NCBI GenBank assembly: GCA_030646595.1
Contig: JAUSKS010000252.1
Coordinates: 1-7,129 of the forward strand
Direction: 5' to 3'
DNA from: Gallionellaceae bacterium
GTDB lineage: Bacteria > Pseudomonadota > Gammaproteobacteria > Burkholderiales > Gallionellaceae
DNA: 7,129 bases
The position numbers and the translations under genes were made by a program. The notes beneath the pieces are model-generated. The model had not been told where the DNA came from. It saw only the letters and a list, made by a program, of their open reading frames with translations, and made no database searches. Of the stretch, positions 1-5,217 are shown one piece after another (position 1 is the first letter of the stretch; each line of letters begins with the position of its first letter).

Positions 1-1
1 A

Positions 2-478
2 GAGCCGTTTAAATGGTCGGTCAGTGTGACGGTGATGCTCAATCTGTTGATGCTGGGAATGTTGTTGTTAACCTTGTTGCGCAAACGTCGCCACGTGGTA
101 AATGCCTTGCTGCTGATCCTCTGTATTGTGGCATTGGCCAAATTTGTTACTGCCGCCGTTTTGTTGAAGTCATGGGCCTTGCTGTTGTGGCTTAACACGG
201 AAGCCATGCTGGGCATTTTTGTCGGCATTCTGCTATTGGTTGCTGCGAGCCGATTGGCGCGCGCTTGGCTATTGTGGTGCGCAGCAGGAGTAGCCCTGGT
301 TTATCTGGTGCTGGCGCAATGGGTGCTGAATAGCAGCATGTCCCCGGCCACCATGCGCTTGTATCAATGGAATTACGGCCATCTGCTCAACTACAATGGC
401 TTGTCGCAATCCATTTCGCTGATTCTGCCTTTTTTGATGTTGGGTTATCTATGGCAAATAAGGCGCTTAAGGAAATAG
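2..478 (+). CDS. C-terminal part of a multi-pass membrane protein, putative VanZ-like (5' end outside window)
   Basis: The frame is open from the first complete codon at position 2 to a TAG at 476-478, giving 158 residues with no upstream stop. The gene therefore starts outside the window, and the internal GTG at 26 is unlikely to be the true start. The visible part is almost entirely hydrophobic, with about five predicted membrane helices separated by short basic loops such as LLRKRRH and ASRLARA. It ends in a basic cytoplasmic tail, IRRLRK. The last 45 residues (NYGHLLNYNGLSQSISLILP followed by a final helix) resemble, from memory, the C-terminal end of long betaproteobacterial VanZ-family proteins. 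The diagnostic N-terminal VanZ core is not visible, so the family call is tentative. What is certain is a real, membrane-embedded coding region. The function of such VanZ-like proteins is not established. Confidence 0.55.
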   Translation, partial: EPFKWSVSVTVMLNLLMLGMLLLTLLRKRRHVVNALLLILCIVALAKFVTAAVLLKSWALLLWLNTEAMLGIFVGILLLVAASRLARAWLLWCAAGVALVYLVLAQWVLNSSMSPATMRLYQWNYGHLLNYNGLSQSISLILPFLMLGYLWQIRRLRK

Positions 479-580
479 CGGTATAATTCAGTTGGGTAAA
501 CCCCCGGTTATGCTGGGAGACTCCGTTAGGTTTGACCATTCCTGCGTTCCTCAGCAATATTAAAATTTAGCAACATCATT

Positions 581-744
581 CCCTCCCCCTTGCACCCGCA
601 GGGGGTAGGCCGTGGTTGTAAAGCCGCTGAAGCGGCAACAACCACGCACCAGGGGGAGGGTTAGGGTGGGGGTAGAATTTAGGCCTGCGCATCGTCAAAA
701 TTTTTTACCCCCATCCCAACCTTCCCCCTCACAGGGGGAAGGAG
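581..744. repeat. Composite GC-rich intergenic inverted repeat (copy 1)
   Basis: CCCTCCCCCT at 581-590 pairs perfectly with AGGGGGAGGG at 651-660 and imperfectly with AGGGGGTAGG at 600-609. The stretch 651-680 (G-rich, ending in GTAGAATTT) is largely the reverse complement of 698-728. A compact hairpin closes the element: CCTTCCCCCT 720-729, loop CAC, AGGGGGAAGG 733-742. The reverse complement of 651-677 matches 6050-6076 at about 25 of 27 positions, so this is a repeated element with a second copy after the ABC permease gene. Arms rich in runs of C and G would fold strongly in RNA or in single-stranded DNA. There is no protein-coding content. It resembles REP/BIME-type or MITE-type intergenic palindromes, but I cannot assign a named family. 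Confidence 0.75.
611..646. repeat. Nested hairpin inside the composite repeat
   Basis: CGTGGTTGT (611-619) and ACAACCACG (638-646) form a perfect 9-bp outer stem. After a small asymmetric bulge (AAA against A), GCCGC (623-627) pairs with GCGGC (632-636) around a TGAA tetraloop. The hairpin lies between two C/G-run blocks of the larger element and has a quite different base content. It therefore looks like a second palindromic repeat sitting inside the first. Rho-independent termination is unlikely, because no T-run follows. Confidence 0.7.
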
Positions 745-819
745 TACAAACCAGACACCTTCAGGTGGCTCGCGGTTTTGTTGGGCCCCCGGCTTTAATT
801 TTATGTTTACGGAGTTTGC

Positions 820-1131
820 ATGAGCCATTACCACAACCATGTTTTTTTCTGCACCAACCAGCGCCCGGCAGGTGAAGGGTGTTGCAACAATTTTGGCGCG
901 CAGAAAATGCGCGACTATGTCAAAGATAAAGTCAAAGCACTGGGGCTTTCTACCGAAGCCCATCGTATCCGCATTAACTCAGCCGGCTGCATGGATCGCT
1001 GCGACGAAGGCCCGGTGCTGGTGGTTTACCCTGAGGGCGTTTGGTACACCTACGTGGACGAGCATGATCTGGACGAAATCATCGAAGAGCATTTGAAAAA
1101 CGGACGCGTGGTGGAGCGGCTTAAAATATGA
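820..1131 (+). CDS. (2Fe-2S) ferredoxin, thioredoxin-fold type
   Basis: This 103-residue protein has the cysteine layout of the Azotobacter Shethna protein I / Aquifex Fd4 family, which are low-potential [2Fe-2S] electron carriers with a thioredoxin-like fold. Cys11, Cys21/Cys22, Cys57 and Cys61 are visible in FFCTNQRP, GEGCCNNFG and NSAGCMDRCDEGP. Four of these would ligate the cluster, most likely 11, 22, 57 and 61. The C-terminal VVYPEGVWYTYVDEHDLDEIIEEHL stretch is typical of the family, and the length is normal. The protein is soluble and cytoplasmic; its redox partner cannot be read from the sequence. The start is fixed by GGAG at 811-814, five bases upstream of the ATG. The stop codon overlaps an ATG (ATGA, 1128-1131), suggesting that a co-translated gene once followed. 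What follows now is only a 22-codon frame and then a toxin-antitoxin pair. Confidence 0.93.
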   Translation: MSHYHNHVFFCTNQRPAGEGCCNNFGAQKMRDYVKDKVKALGLSTEAHRIRINSAGCMDRCDEGPVLVVYPEGVWYTYVDEHDLDEIIEEHLKNGRVVERLKI

Positions 1132-1196
1132 CGCCTGCGCAGCAAAAAGACGACTTCACCGAAGTCACCCAGCTAATCGTATATTGCCTACCTTAA
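1128..1196 (+). other. 22-codon open frame coupled to the ferredoxin stop, possible truncated gene remnant
   Basis: An ATG at 1128 overlaps the ferredoxin TGA (ATGA) and opens a frame encoding 22 residues (MTPAQQKDDFTEVTQL, then IVYCLP) before TAA at 1194-1196. The overlap is the classic arrangement of a translationally coupled next gene. The frame breaks just where the sequence becomes AT-rich and the toxin-antitoxin promoter begins. I infer, without homology support, that this is the left-over 5' end of a gene cut by insertion of the downstream segment, possibly the original N-terminus of the hydrolase now at 3336. A chance overlap is the alternative. Confidence 0.3.
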
Positions 1197-1212
1197 TCAA
1201 ATGATATAAAAT
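1184..1212 (+). promoter_or_regulatory. Candidate sigma-70 promoter of the toxin-antitoxin operon
   Basis: TTGCCT (1184-1189) and TAAAAT (1207-1212) are separated by 17 bases and match the -35 and -10 consensus at 4 of 6 and 5 of 6 positions. Transcription would start near 1219-1220, leaving a leader of about 23 bases before the antitoxin ATG at 1243. That leader carries a strong AAGGAGG ribosome-binding site at 1231-1237, five bases from the start codon. This gives the pair its own transcription, independent of the ferredoxin. Confidence 0.5.
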
Positions 1213-1227
1213 AAACTCTCAAATGAT
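1196..1227 (+). promoter_or_regulatory. Candidate autoregulatory operator: two spaced TCAAATGAT boxes
   Basis: TCAAATGAT occurs at 1197-1205 and again at 1219-1227, exactly 22 bases apart, or about two helical turns. Each box is close to a palindrome: ATCA-AA-TGAT at 1196-1205 is perfect in its arms, and CTCA-AA-TGAT at 1218-1227 has one mismatch. The boxes flank the proposed -10 element and cover the predicted transcription start, where a bound repressor would block transcription. The first downstream gene encodes a helix-turn-helix antitoxin, and such antitoxins usually repress their own operon. Binding is inferred; the repeats are seen directly. Confidence 0.5.
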
Positions 1228-1242
1228 TACAAGGAGGCCATC

Positions 1243-1674
1243 ATGACTTCAGCGGTAACAAACATTGCCAAGTTTCAAAAATGGCGTACATCAGTTGCCC
1301 AATCAAATGCGGGGACAAGAATCAAACTTATTCGCGCCGGTATACCTGCAAATGTACTGGTATTTGCCAGTGAGTATTTCGAGATGCCGCGTGCCCAATT
1401 TGTAAAGATTATGGGAATGTCACCTGCGACCGCTGAACGTAAGATAAAAAGTCGCAGTTTGCTCGGCCCAATCGAATCTGAACGTCTGGAACGCTTGGCC
1501 ATCATCGAAAACCAGGCAGAGCAAGTCTTCGGTGATGCGGGGAAAGCCAAAAACTGGTTAACGCAAAAGAATCTTGCTCTGGGCGATACCCCACTATCCA
1601 TGCTGGATACCGAAACAGGTGCCCGTGAAGTCACGAAAATACTGGGATCCATCGCCTATGGCGGAGCCGTGTAA
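1243..1674 (+). CDS. Xre/MbcA/ParS-type antitoxin (DUF2384)
   Basis: The 143-residue protein matches the antitoxin of RES-Xre (ParST, MbcTA) type II toxin-antitoxin systems. Residues about 35-75 (ANVLVFASEYFEMP, then KIMGMSPATAERKIKSRSLL) form the Xre-like helix-turn-helix region. Residues about 85-143 carry the C-terminal toxin-binding domain, seen as an AEQVFGD stretch, WL at 105-106, PLSMLDTETG at 117-126 and a final AYGGAV. In characterised members the C-terminus enters the toxin active site and blocks it. The start is supported by AAGGAGG five bases upstream. The stop TAA shares its last A with the toxin ATG (TAATG, 1672-1676), so the two are translationally coupled with antitoxin first. 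Length and domain order are normal. Autorepression through the spaced TCAAATGAT boxes upstream is likely. Confidence 0.92.
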   Translation: MTSAVTNIAKFQKWRTSVAQSNAGTRIKLIRAGIPANVLVFASEYFEMPRAQFVKIMGMSPATAERKIKSRSLLGPIESERLERLAIIENQAEQVFGDAGKAKNWLTQKNLALGDTPLSMLDTETGAREVTKILGSIAYGGAV

Positions 1675-2135
1675 TGCTTGCTTGGCGTATTGCCAAAAAA
1701 AAGTTTGCACTTGATCGAACAGGCATTGGGGCACGCACTTACGGCGGGCGGTGGAATGCACCCGGTGTGGCAGTCATCTATGCAGGCATGACTCCTGAAA
1801 TATCGGCCATGGAAACATTAGTACATGCGGGTGACATGCTTCCAGCCGATTTGGTGCTGGTAAAAATAGATTTACCGGATGAAGAAAGGCTATATTTTCG
1901 CTGTTTGGTAGCTAATCTGCCTTCTGGGTGGGACGACCTTCCCGGTTCCACGGCAGCCGCAGAATACGGCAATACATTTATTAAGGCAGGCACTCACCTT
2001 GGAATGATCGTTCCATCAGTAGTCATGCCAGAAGCGAGTAATATCATTATCAATCCCAATCACGCTACCTTTTCAAAGGTAGGTATGACAGTCATTCGAC
2101 CCTTTGAATTTGATTCTCGATTACGCGGCGGTTAG
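1674..2135 (+). CDS. RES-domain toxin (NAD+-targeting family)
   Basis: The 153-residue protein is a full-length RES domain. It shows the conserved N-terminal WRI, then GARTYGGRWNAPG (residues 19-31, Arg26), VIYAG (Tyr36), SAMETLVH (Glu47), IVPSVVMPEASNIIINPNH (residues 112-130, Ser115, Asn127) and the usual C-terminal FEFDSRL. The family takes its name from the conserved Arg, Glu and Ser, all present here, so the enzyme is probably active. Known RES toxins act on NAD+, by hydrolysis or phosphorolysis (MbcT), or modify phosphoribosyl pyrophosphate synthetase (ParT). Which applies here cannot be told from sequence. The start codon overlaps the antitoxin stop by one base and no separate Shine-Dalgarno is evident, consistent with coupled translation. 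The protein is cytoplasmic, with no signal peptide. Confidence 0.93.
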   Translation: MLAWRIAKKKFALDRTGIGARTYGGRWNAPGVAVIYAGMTPEISAMETLVHAGDMLPADLVLVKIDLPDEERLYFRCLVANLPSGWDDLPGSTAAAEYGNTFIKAGTHLGMIVPSVVMPEASNIIINPNHATFSKVGMTVIRPFEFDSRLRGG

Positions 2136-2500
2136 TTGTTCTAAGGTATAGAAATTCATTCATCATAGGTAGAAAACTCCATTGCAATGGCTACTCTCTG
2201 GAGTGTTGTATAACTGCATCATGCCAATAGTGGGCGGTCAGGAAATTCACTAGAGCAGTCGCTCACTAGCTTCCTCCTCGCGTTTGAAACATGTTCGACC
2301 ATATTGTATCCACAAATTGCCGATTACTTTGGGAGTACACTTCACAGCTGTGGGGAAAATTGTTCGCAGAGGATGATGTCGGAGGAAATACAGCAAGTGA
2401 AACATGAACCCACATAATGAAATTGAATTCCTGGTTGTGGGTAGCACCCTTACAGAGAAGGCAAACAAAATAACGGGTACGGTGACCGGTGGAGGTGCGT
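2136..2500. other. Gene-poor gap after the toxin
   Basis: This 365-base stretch holds no gene I can recognise. It contains a perfect 12-bp palindrome, CCATTGCAATGG, at 2179-2190, with ACTCC/GGAGT arms around part of it (2176-2204). CACTAG is repeated at 2249-2254 and 2264-2269. Two short overlapping frames start at 2291 and 2404. The last ten bases carry the GGAGG ribosome-binding site of the following gene. I see no clear terminator after the toxin and no clear sigma-70 promoter for the downstream gene, although it most likely has its own because the gap is long. Confidence 0.6.
2291..2407 (+). CDS. Possible short open frame of 38 residues, doubtful
   Basis: ATG at 2291 opens a 38-codon frame (MFDHIVSTNCRLLWEYTSQL and onward) whose TGA overlaps a second ATG at 2404 in an ATGA. 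That second frame begins MNPHNEIEFLVVGSTLTEKA and runs for about 35 plausible residues before becoming improbable, cysteine- and arginine-rich sequence where it overlaps the membrane-protein gene. There is no Shine-Dalgarno at 2291. The GGAGGA at 2381-2386 is 17 bases from 2404, too far for an ordinary start. The pieces may be remnants of degraded genes or may be chance frames; I favour non-coding. Confidence 0.15.
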   Translation: MFDHIVSTNCRLLWEYTSQLWGKLFAEDDVGGNTASET

Positions 2501-3319
2501 ATGAAGTCGATTTTTTTCGCAATAGGTATGGCAATTGTTGCAACTGTCGCCGCTATTGCTGCTGGCTCGGCAATCTGGTTATTTTGGGACGTGTTGAAAG
2601 GCACCGACCTCGATGCTTTCAGGTCTATCGTCGGTGCTTTTGCTGGAGCGTTCTTCGCCTACTTGTTTGTGCGCTTTGGTGACGCGTTAAAAAAAGTATA
2701 CGATCGGAAAGAGACAAACCATACTGCTTTGGTCAAATTGCAACATTACTTCAATGACTGCTTAAATACGACGGGTGACAATGTTTTTATTGTAAAAAAT
2801 TGCGTCGACTGCTTCACGGACGAACGGCTAACCTCTGCGGAGGTCCCAATTTACATGAACAACTTCCAACAATATTTTATCAATCGAGATGTGGTCACGC
2901 AACTGACCAACGTCGATTTTTTGAATGAGGTTTATAGCCTGAATATGTCTCTGCACAAGATGAACGACTCACTTGCTACGATTGATCGCTCGTACTCGCA
3001 ACTACGCGAATCGTACCTAGCTAAAAACATAGATGTAGGAACTTACAAGACAAACGCGCAGAAGTATCGAAACCGGTGCGTAGAAATTAATTCTTTTCTC
3101 TTACAGACTAAAGATGACTTAACCCGGCTTTTTGCTGTGGCAAATCTTCTTTTGCAGGATCCTCCATTCCTGGTTCGCATCATCCGAGCGCTCGTGCGTA
3201 CCACCTATCCAAAGAACTTTAGCATTCGACTGCAAGTTGAGAAAGAGCGCGTCACTACCGAGATAGATGCCTTTGCGAAGGCTAGTGCTGAGAAAATTCG
3301 TGCGACACAAAGAAAATGA
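2501..3319 (+). CDS. Uncharacterised membrane protein with two N-terminal helices and a helical cytoplasmic domain
   Basis: I do not recognise this 272-residue protein. The start at 2501 is chosen because GGAGG (2491-2495) lies five bases upstream; the GTG at 2489 in the same frame has no such site. Residues about 4-29 (IFFAIGMAIVATVAAIAAGS and on) and about 40-58 (RSIVGAFAGAFFAYLFVRF) are predicted membrane helices joined by a short acidic loop. A basic stretch, KKVYDRK, follows and should place the remaining ~200 residues in the cytoplasm. That domain is mostly charged, helix-prone sequence with a CVDC pair at 101-104, further Cys at 88 and 193, and a Lys/Glu-rich, probably coiled-coil end. 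No catalytic motif is visible. The gene appears AT-richer than its neighbours, lies beside a toxin-antitoxin pair, and ends 16 bases before the hydrolase ATG. A membrane sensor or effector is possible but unproven. Confidence 0.8.
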   Translation: MKSIFFAIGMAIVATVAAIAAGSAIWLFWDVLKGTDLDAFRSIVGAFAGAFFAYLFVRFGDALKKVYDRKETNHTALVKLQHYFNDCLNTTGDNVFIVKNCVDCFTDERLTSAEVPIYMNNFQQYFINRDVVTQLTNVDFLNEVYSLNMSLHKMNDSLATIDRSYSQLRESYLAKNIDVGTYKTNAQKYRNRCVEINSFLLQTKDDLTRLFAVANLLLQDPPFLVRIIRALVRTTYPKNFSIRLQVEKERVTTEIDAFAKASAEKIRATQRK

Positions 3320-3335
3320 TTCTTTGCACTCTAAA

Positions 3336-3953
3336 ATGCCCACCCTGAAAAATTTTTCCATCATCGGCACTGTCGGCAACCTCGAAGGCATCACCCACCT
3401 GCCTGACAGCGCCCCGCTCGCTATCGCCGTGGTGGCCCACCCCTTGCCCACCATGGAAGGCACGATGGAGCATAAGGTCGTGACCACACTGGCTAAAACC
3501 TTTGCCGAGCTTGGCTTTGTCGCGCTACGCTTTAATTTTCGCGGGGTAGGCGCAAGTGAGGGAGTATATGATCATGGCAACGGCGAGACGGAAGACGCTA
3601 TCGCGGTGGCGCATTATGCCTTGCATGAATATGGTGAGCTGCCTTTGATTCTGTCTGGTTTTTCTTTCGGCGGCTATGTGCAGGCACGCGCGGCGCAGAG
3701 CTTGCATCCGCAGCGCATGGTGCTGGTGGCACCCGCAGTGGGACGATTTGCGATGCCTGATGTGCCAGCGGATACCTTGGTGATACAGGGTGATCAGGAC
3801 GATGTGGTGCTGCTGGATCAGGTAATGGAATGGGCGCGCCCGCAACATTTACCCATTGTGATTGTGCCGGGAACGGGACATTTTTTTCATGGTCGTTTGC
3901 ATGACTTAAAAGAAATTGTGCGCCATAATTTCATGGAACATCCGTTACCCTAA
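3336..3953 (+). CDS. Alpha/beta hydrolase (COG2945-like small serine hydrolase)
   Basis: The 205-residue protein has the full set of motifs of a small bacterial alpha/beta hydrolase family. AHPLPTMEGTMEHKVV (34-49) is the oxyanion-side HPxPxxxGTMxxKVV signature. FNFRGVGASEG (66-76) is the second signature. GFSFGG (108-113) is the nucleophile elbow with Ser110. Asp156 within GDQDD is the probable acid, and His182 within GTGHFFHG the catalytic base. The natural substrate of this family is unknown; ester hydrolysis is assumed. It is soluble and cytoplasmic. The start at 3336 is chosen because homologous sequence begins there (FSIIGTVGNLEG). The same frame is open back to 3267, but that part lies inside the preceding gene. 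No Shine-Dalgarno precedes 3336, which is unusual and fits a gene whose native 5' region was displaced. Confidence 0.9.
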   Translation: MPTLKNFSIIGTVGNLEGITHLPDSAPLAIAVVAHPLPTMEGTMEHKVVTTLAKTFAELGFVALRFNFRGVGASEGVYDHGNGETEDAIAVAHYALHEYGELPLILSGFSFGGYVQARAAQSLHPQRMVLVAPAVGRFAMPDVPADTLVIQGDQDDVVLLDQVMEWARPQHLPIVIVPGTGHFFHGRLHDLKEIVRHNFMEHPLP

Positions 3954-3969
3954 CAACCGTAGTTCAAGC

Positions 3970-4090
3970 CACAGAGAACACAGAGGACACAGAGATGATG
4001 CAGGTTTCACACATTTTTATACTTACCCGATGGGTGGGCGGGATATTAACGACAACCCGCTGCTGCTCTCTGTGAACTCTGTGTCCTCTG
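3970..4090. repeat. Inverted repeat built from 9-bp CACAGAG units
   Basis: The left arm carries CACAGAG at 3970-3976, 3979-3985 and 3988-3994, spaced exactly 9 bases apart. The right arm carries the complementary CTCTGTG at 4068-4074 and 4077-4083, also 9 apart, followed by TCCTCTG. CAGAGGACACAGAG (3981-3994) is a perfect reverse complement of 4077-4090, so a 14-bp stem closes a loop of about 80 bases. The arrangement is that of a small non-autonomous palindromic element. From memory, sequences of the CTCTGTGTCCTCTGTG type recur between genes in many environmental bacteria, but I cannot name a family. It separates the hydrolase from the exporter genes. Confidence 0.75.
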
Positions 4091-4115
4091 ATGAAACTAC
4101 TAGCCATTCGACTAA

Positions 4116-4134
4116 GCTGGCAAAAGACGCCAGC
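4116..4134. other. Small hairpin upstream of the exporter ATPase gene
   Basis: GCTGGC (4116-4121) and GCCAGC (4129-4134) form a perfect 6-bp stem around a 7-base loop, 37 bases before the ATPase start. No T-run follows directly, so an intrinsic terminator is not supported. A role in the leader of the exporter mRNA is possible. Confidence 0.3.
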
Positions 4135-4171
4135 CAAGTCGTTGGTTATGTGGCAAACTGCTTTTTATAAG

Positions 4172-5089
4172 ATGATGAGCACCGTCATACACGCGCAAAA
4201 TTTACAAAAATCCTACGCCGGTGTGCGCGTGGTGGATGGCCTCAATCTGGATATTCAGCGCGGTGAGTGCTACGGCTTGCTTGGCCCCAACGGCGCGGGC
4301 AAAACTACTACGCTGCGTTTGTTGCTGGGTTTGATTGAGCCGGATAGCGGGGAATTGAGCTTGCTCAACCATGCAGTGCCGCATCAGGCGCGCGAGGCGC
4401 GAGTGCGAGTGGGGGTGGTGCCGCAGATGGATAACCTTGATCCTGATTTTACCGTGGCGGAAAACCTGCTGGTATATGGCCGCTATTTCGGCATGCAGGA
4501 TGCCGAGATCGAGGCGCGCCTGCCGATGTTGCTGGAGTTTGCCAACCTGACACACAAGCGCGATGCAAAAATTCCCACGCTGTCGGGCGGTATGAAGCGA
4601 CGGTTGACGCTGGCGCGTGCCTTGGTCAATGACCCTGATGTTATTTTTCTGGATGAGCCAACCACCGGCCTTGATCCGCAGGCGCGGCATCTGATCTGGC
4701 AGCGCTTGCGTGAACTGACCGCGCAAGGAAAAACATTATTGCTCACCACACATTTCATGGATGAAGCCGAGCGCCTGTGCCATCGTCTGGCCATACTCGA
4801 CCAGGGGCGGATGATTGCGCAAGCATCGCCACAAGCACTGATTGCGCAGCATATCGAACCCCAAGTGGTGGAAGTGTTCGGCGAGCGGGTGGCGGAATGG
4901 GCACAGCAACAGGCGGCACAATTTTCGCAGCGTTTTGAGGTAAGTGGTGAGACCGCGTTTTGTTATGTGGCAGATGCCCAGCCGCTGTTGACCCATCTGC
5001 ATGGGCATCAGGCATTGCGTTATTTGCATCGCCCAGCGAATCTGGAAGATGTGTTTCTAAAGCTAACCGGAAGGGAGATGCGTGAATGA
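4172..5089 (+). CDS. nodI: ABC exporter ATP-binding protein, NodI family
   Basis: The 305-residue protein is an ABC-2-type exporter ATPase. Numbering from 4172, the motifs are Walker [10 protein letters not shown] (38-46), Q-loop Gln85 in VVPQMDNLD, signature LSGGM (137-141), Walker B VIFLDEP (157-163), D-loop GLD (166-168) and switch His194. The block from [20 protein letters not shown] through GRYFGM, together with [15 protein letters not shown] and [12 protein letters not shown], closely resembles rhizobial NodI, and the length matches. The C-terminal ~85 residues form the family's regulatory extension. With the permease at 5218 it would form an inner-membrane exporter. In rhizobia the pair exports lipochitooligosaccharide Nod factors, but no nod genes are present here, so the substrate is unknown. 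Start: ATG 4172 or 4175 is preferred. The frame is open back to 4091, but that part comes from the flank of the repeat. No clear Shine-Dalgarno is seen. Confidence 0.92.
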   Translation: MMSTVIHAQNLQKSYAGVRVVDGLNLDIQRGECYGLLGPNGAGKTTTLRLLLGLIEPDSGELSLLNHAVPHQAREARVRVGVVPQMDNLDPDFTVAENLLVYGRYFGMQDAEIEARLPMLLEFANLTHKRDAKIPTLSGGMKRRLTLARALVNDPDVIFLDEPTTGLDPQARHLIWQRLRELTAQGKTLLLTTHFMDEAERLCHRLAILDQGRMIAQASPQALIAQHIEPQVVEVFGERVAEWAQQQAAQFSQRFEVSGETAFCYVADAQPLLTHLHGHQALRYLHRPANLEDVFLKLTGREMRE

Positions 5090-5217
5090 TTTCAAGGCAT
5101 ATTCATCGCAAGGCCGTTGTTGGCTGCGGCTTTCGGCTCCTAGCCGTACTACATGTACTGTCTTCGTCACCTCAAGCCTTGCCGCCTAGTCCTTGCTTAG
5201 ACTGTGCCATGAAATGA
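5090..5217. repeat. Repeat-like insertion between the exporter ATPase and permease genes
   Basis: This stretch is rich in short palindromes. GCAAGGC (5108-5114) and GCCTTGC (5176-5182) are a perfect 7-bp inverted pair. CGGCT (5134-5138) and AGCCG (5142-5146) form a hairpin, and TACATGTA (5150-5157) is a perfect palindrome. A frame beginning at the ATGA overlap with the ATPase stop (5086) runs through it and ends at TGA 5215-5217, directly before the first ATG of the permease and in the same frame. The peptide it would encode resembles no transporter N-terminus. I interpret it as a small palindromic element inserted at the start of the permease gene. Multi-copy status is inferred, because no second copy lies in the window. 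Confidence 0.5.

Larger units (their letters stand above)
479..819. other. Gene-free stretch between the membrane protein and ferredoxin
   Basis: No convincing gene lies here. The first 100 bases (479-580) are unremarkable apart from an isolated TATAAT at 482-487 that lacks a matching -35 element. Bases 581-744 are occupied by a composite GC-rich inverted repeat, described separately. The final 75 bases lead to the ferredoxin and contain its GGAG ribosome-binding site at 811-814. I see no clear sigma-70 promoter for the ferredoxin. Confidence 0.7.

Noticed and set aside
482..487. TATAAT as a promoter -10 element for the ferredoxin
   Set aside because: No acceptable -35 lies 16-18 bases upstream, and the start would be over 300 bases from the ferredoxin with a large folded repeat in between.
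679..963. 94-residue frame on the - strand covering the repeat and ferredoxin start
   Set aside because: It overlaps the clearly real ferredoxin and reads through a palindromic repeat; a shadow frame.
2489..2500. GTG 2489 as start of the membrane protein
   Set aside because: The ATG at 2501 has GGAGG five bases upstream, whereas the GTG has no ribosome-binding site and itself overlaps that GGAGG.
2404..2682. 92-residue frame starting at 2404 as a gene
   Set aside because: Its second half lies out of frame within the well-supported membrane-protein gene and reads as a Cys/Arg/Trp-rich shadow; no ribosome-binding site at proper distance.
3267..3335. Longer hydrolase reading frame starting at 3267
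   Set aside because: The extra 23 residues overlap the end of the membrane-protein gene, are Arg/Lys-rich without family resemblance, and lack a ribosome-binding site.
3970..4083. Short regularly spaced repeats as a CRISPR array
   Set aside because: The units are 7 bases with 2-base gaps and occur in opposite orientations on the two sides; there are no spacers and no cas genes.
4091..4171. Longer N-terminus for the NodI-like ATPase from 4091
   Set aside because: Family members begin close to the [13 protein letters not shown] sequence; the additional 27 residues come from the flank of the inverted repeat and its neighbouring hairpin.
4142..4171. TTGGTT / TATAAG as a promoter directly before nodI
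   Set aside because: With this spacing, transcription would begin at about 4178, downstream of both candidate ATGs, so it could not produce the full protein.
4202..4726. 174-residue frame on the - strand
   Set aside because: It is wholly antisense to the NodI-like ATPase, whose motifs are all intact; the translated sequence has no recognisable domain.
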